5,550 nucleotides of DNA from Chloroflexota bacterium (GTDB lineage Bacteria; Chloroflexota; Anaerolineae; B4-G1). The stretch lies in the NCBI GenBank assembly GCA_011046405.1, contig DSAR01000443.1:1-5550 (forward strand), given 5' to 3'. The first letter of the stretch is position 1. Each line of letters begins with the position of its first letter. The notes under the pieces are model-generated. The model did not search any database. It was not told the DNA's origin and was given only the letters and a program-made list of their open reading frames with translations. Both the position numbers and the translations under genes were made by a program. Below are positions 4,560 to 5,550 of this stretch, in pieces.

Positions 4560-5550
4560 ATGACTGATCTAGTGCTTGTCAACGGAAAATTACACACCCA
4601 GGACGCCCGTTATCCTGACGTGACGGCCGTGGCCATTCGCGGCGCGCGCGTGCAAGCCGTGGGGGACGACGAGGCGATCCGCGCCCTGGCCGGCCCCGGC
4701 GCGCGCGTGATCGACCTGGGAGGGCGTTTGCTGTTGCCCGCCATGACCGACAGCCACTTTCACTATTACGATTGGTCGCTCGGGTTGCGGCGCTTGCCCC
4801 TGTCCGAGGTCGATTCGCTGGCCGACCTGAAGCAGCGCCTGGCCCGGCGGGCGTGCGAGATCCCGCCCGGCGAATGGATCCTGGGACAGGGATGGAACGA
4901 GTCCCGCTGGCCCGAGCCCCGCATGCCCACCCGCGCCGACATAGACGAGGCGGCGCCGGATCATCCGGTTATCCTGTGGCGCAATGACCTGCATCTGGCC
5001 TCGGTTAACTCGCGGGCGCTGCAAGAGACCGGCATCACGGCCGACACCGCCAATCCGCCGGAGGGCGTCATTGACCGGGACGAGAGTGGCGAACCGACCG
5101 GCGTCCTGCGCGAATTGGCCATCAACCTGGTCACCGACGTCATTCCGCCGCCAACTGAGGAGGAGACAGTCGACGCGATGCGCGAGGGATTCGGCATCCT
5201 CCACCGGCTGGGCGTGACCGGCGTCCACGATTACCGCATCATGGGGGGCGTCGACGGGCCGCCCGCCTTTCGCGCCTACCAGCGTTTGCAAGCGGCGGGG
5301 GAACTAGCTCTGCGCATGTGGATGCACATCCCCGGCGAGCGGTTGGACGAGGCCATCGCGCTGGGCTTGCGCACCGGCATGGGGGACGATTACCTGCGCG
5401 TGGGCCACGTCAAGCTCTTTTCTGACGGCGGGCAGGGCGCTCGCACCGCCTGGATGCTGGAACCGTACGAGGATACGGGCGAGTGCGGTATGCCGCTGAC
5501 GCCGATGGACGAAATCGCCCGCGCCGTCGAGCGGGCCGAGCGGGCCGGCC
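4560..5550 (+). CDS. YtcJ-like amidohydrolase (amidohydrolase 3 family), 5' part; continues past the window
   Basis: The frame is open from ATG 4560 to the right edge, giving about 330 residues of a family that is usually 520-560 long. It is a metal-dependent hydrolase of the amidohydrolase superfamily; relatives include N-substituted formamide deformylase and many uncharacterised proteins. The start MTDLVLVNGKLHTQD is the typical N-terminal beta-sandwich strand. The metal-binding HxH is H66-F-H68 in PAMTDSHFH, where most relatives have PGF or PGL. Other family segments are GQGWNESRWPEPRMPTRADI, a PVILWRNDLHLASVNSRAL segment, the GVLRE region and VKLFSDGGQGARTAWMLEPY, whose Lys285 is conserved and a candidate metal-site residue. 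The C-terminal metal ligands lie outside the window. No signal peptide is visible, so it is probably cytoplasmic. Much of the gene looks more GC-rich than the liv genes. The substrate is unknown; context suggests an amino-acid derivative. Confidence 0.9.
   Translation, partial: MTDLVLVNGKLHTQDARYPDVTAVAIRGARVQAVGDDEAIRALAGPGARVIDLGGRLLLPAMTDSHFHYYDWSLGLRRLPLSEVDSLADLKQRLARRACEIPPGEWILGQGWNESRWPEPRMPTRADIDEAAPDHPVILWRNDLHLASVNSRALQETGITADTANPPEGVIDRDESGEPTGVLRELAINLVTDVIPPPTEEETVDAMREGFGILHRLGVTGVHDYRIMGGVDGPPAFRAYQRLQAAGELALRMWMHIPGERLDEAIALGLRTGMGDDYLRVGHVKLFSDGGQGARTAWMLEPYEDTGECGMPLTPMDEIARAVERAERAG

Noticed and set aside
4124..4597. Minus-strand open frame of 157 codons spanning the miniature element
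   Set aside because: It runs across the end of the racemase gene, the hairpin and the amidohydrolase start. The translated repeat region is an artefact of the palindrome and no family features are visible.
4590..5291. Minus-strand open frame of 233 codons opposite the amidohydrolase
   Set aside because: It is the antisense shadow of a high-GC gene whose + strand frame shows clear amidohydrolase motifs.

Overview
This window reads as part of an amino-acid uptake and catabolism operon, with all supported genes on the + strand. In order it holds the last codons of an upstream gene, a complete set of branched-chain/hydrophobic amino-acid (HAAT/Liv family) ABC transporter genes (livH, livM, livG, livF), a proline racemase / 4-hydroxyproline epimerase family enzyme, a small non-coding insertion, and the 5' part of a YtcJ-type (amidohydrolase 3) hydrolase that runs off the right edge. 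Nothing here fixes the organism. The frequent TTG leucine codons in the liv genes, strong GGAGG ribosome sites, moderate-to-high GC and the gene combination would fit a Chloroflexota (Anaerolineae-like) bacterium, but that is a weak inference.

Layout: 2-28 is the probable C-terminus of the preceding gene, possibly the periplasmic or lipid-anchored solute-binding protein. A perfect 15-bp hairpin (40-78) follows, just upstream of livH. livH (97-975), livM (986-1846), livG (1852-2619) and livF (2622-3353) are separated by 2 to 10 bases, and several have their ribosome site inside the end of the previous gene. The racemase-family gene (3350-4387) overlaps the livF stop by 4 bases (ATGA). The only sizeable gap, 4388-4559, is almost filled by a 132-bp miniature inverted-repeat element (4403-4534) with 12-bp terminal repeats beginning GTAA, an 8-bp target duplication (TCTAAAAC) and a perfect 26-bp inner hairpin. 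The amidohydrolase starts at 4560.

Working model: LivH and LivM form the membrane channel and LivG and LivF the ATPase pair. A binding protein encoded upstream would deliver an amino acid, plausibly proline, hydroxyproline or a related compound. The epimerase/racemase would change its alpha-carbon configuration, and the amidohydrolase would cleave an N-acyl or related amide/ester bond in the same pathway. The substrate is inferred from context only.

Most notable: the miniature element can be removed in silico with one target copy to leave a 32-nt spacer. This implies it landed in a formerly compact operon, just in front of the amidohydrolase ribosome site. The second point is the leader hairpin before livH, whose 3' arm can alternatively pair with the livH Shine-Dalgarno sequence.
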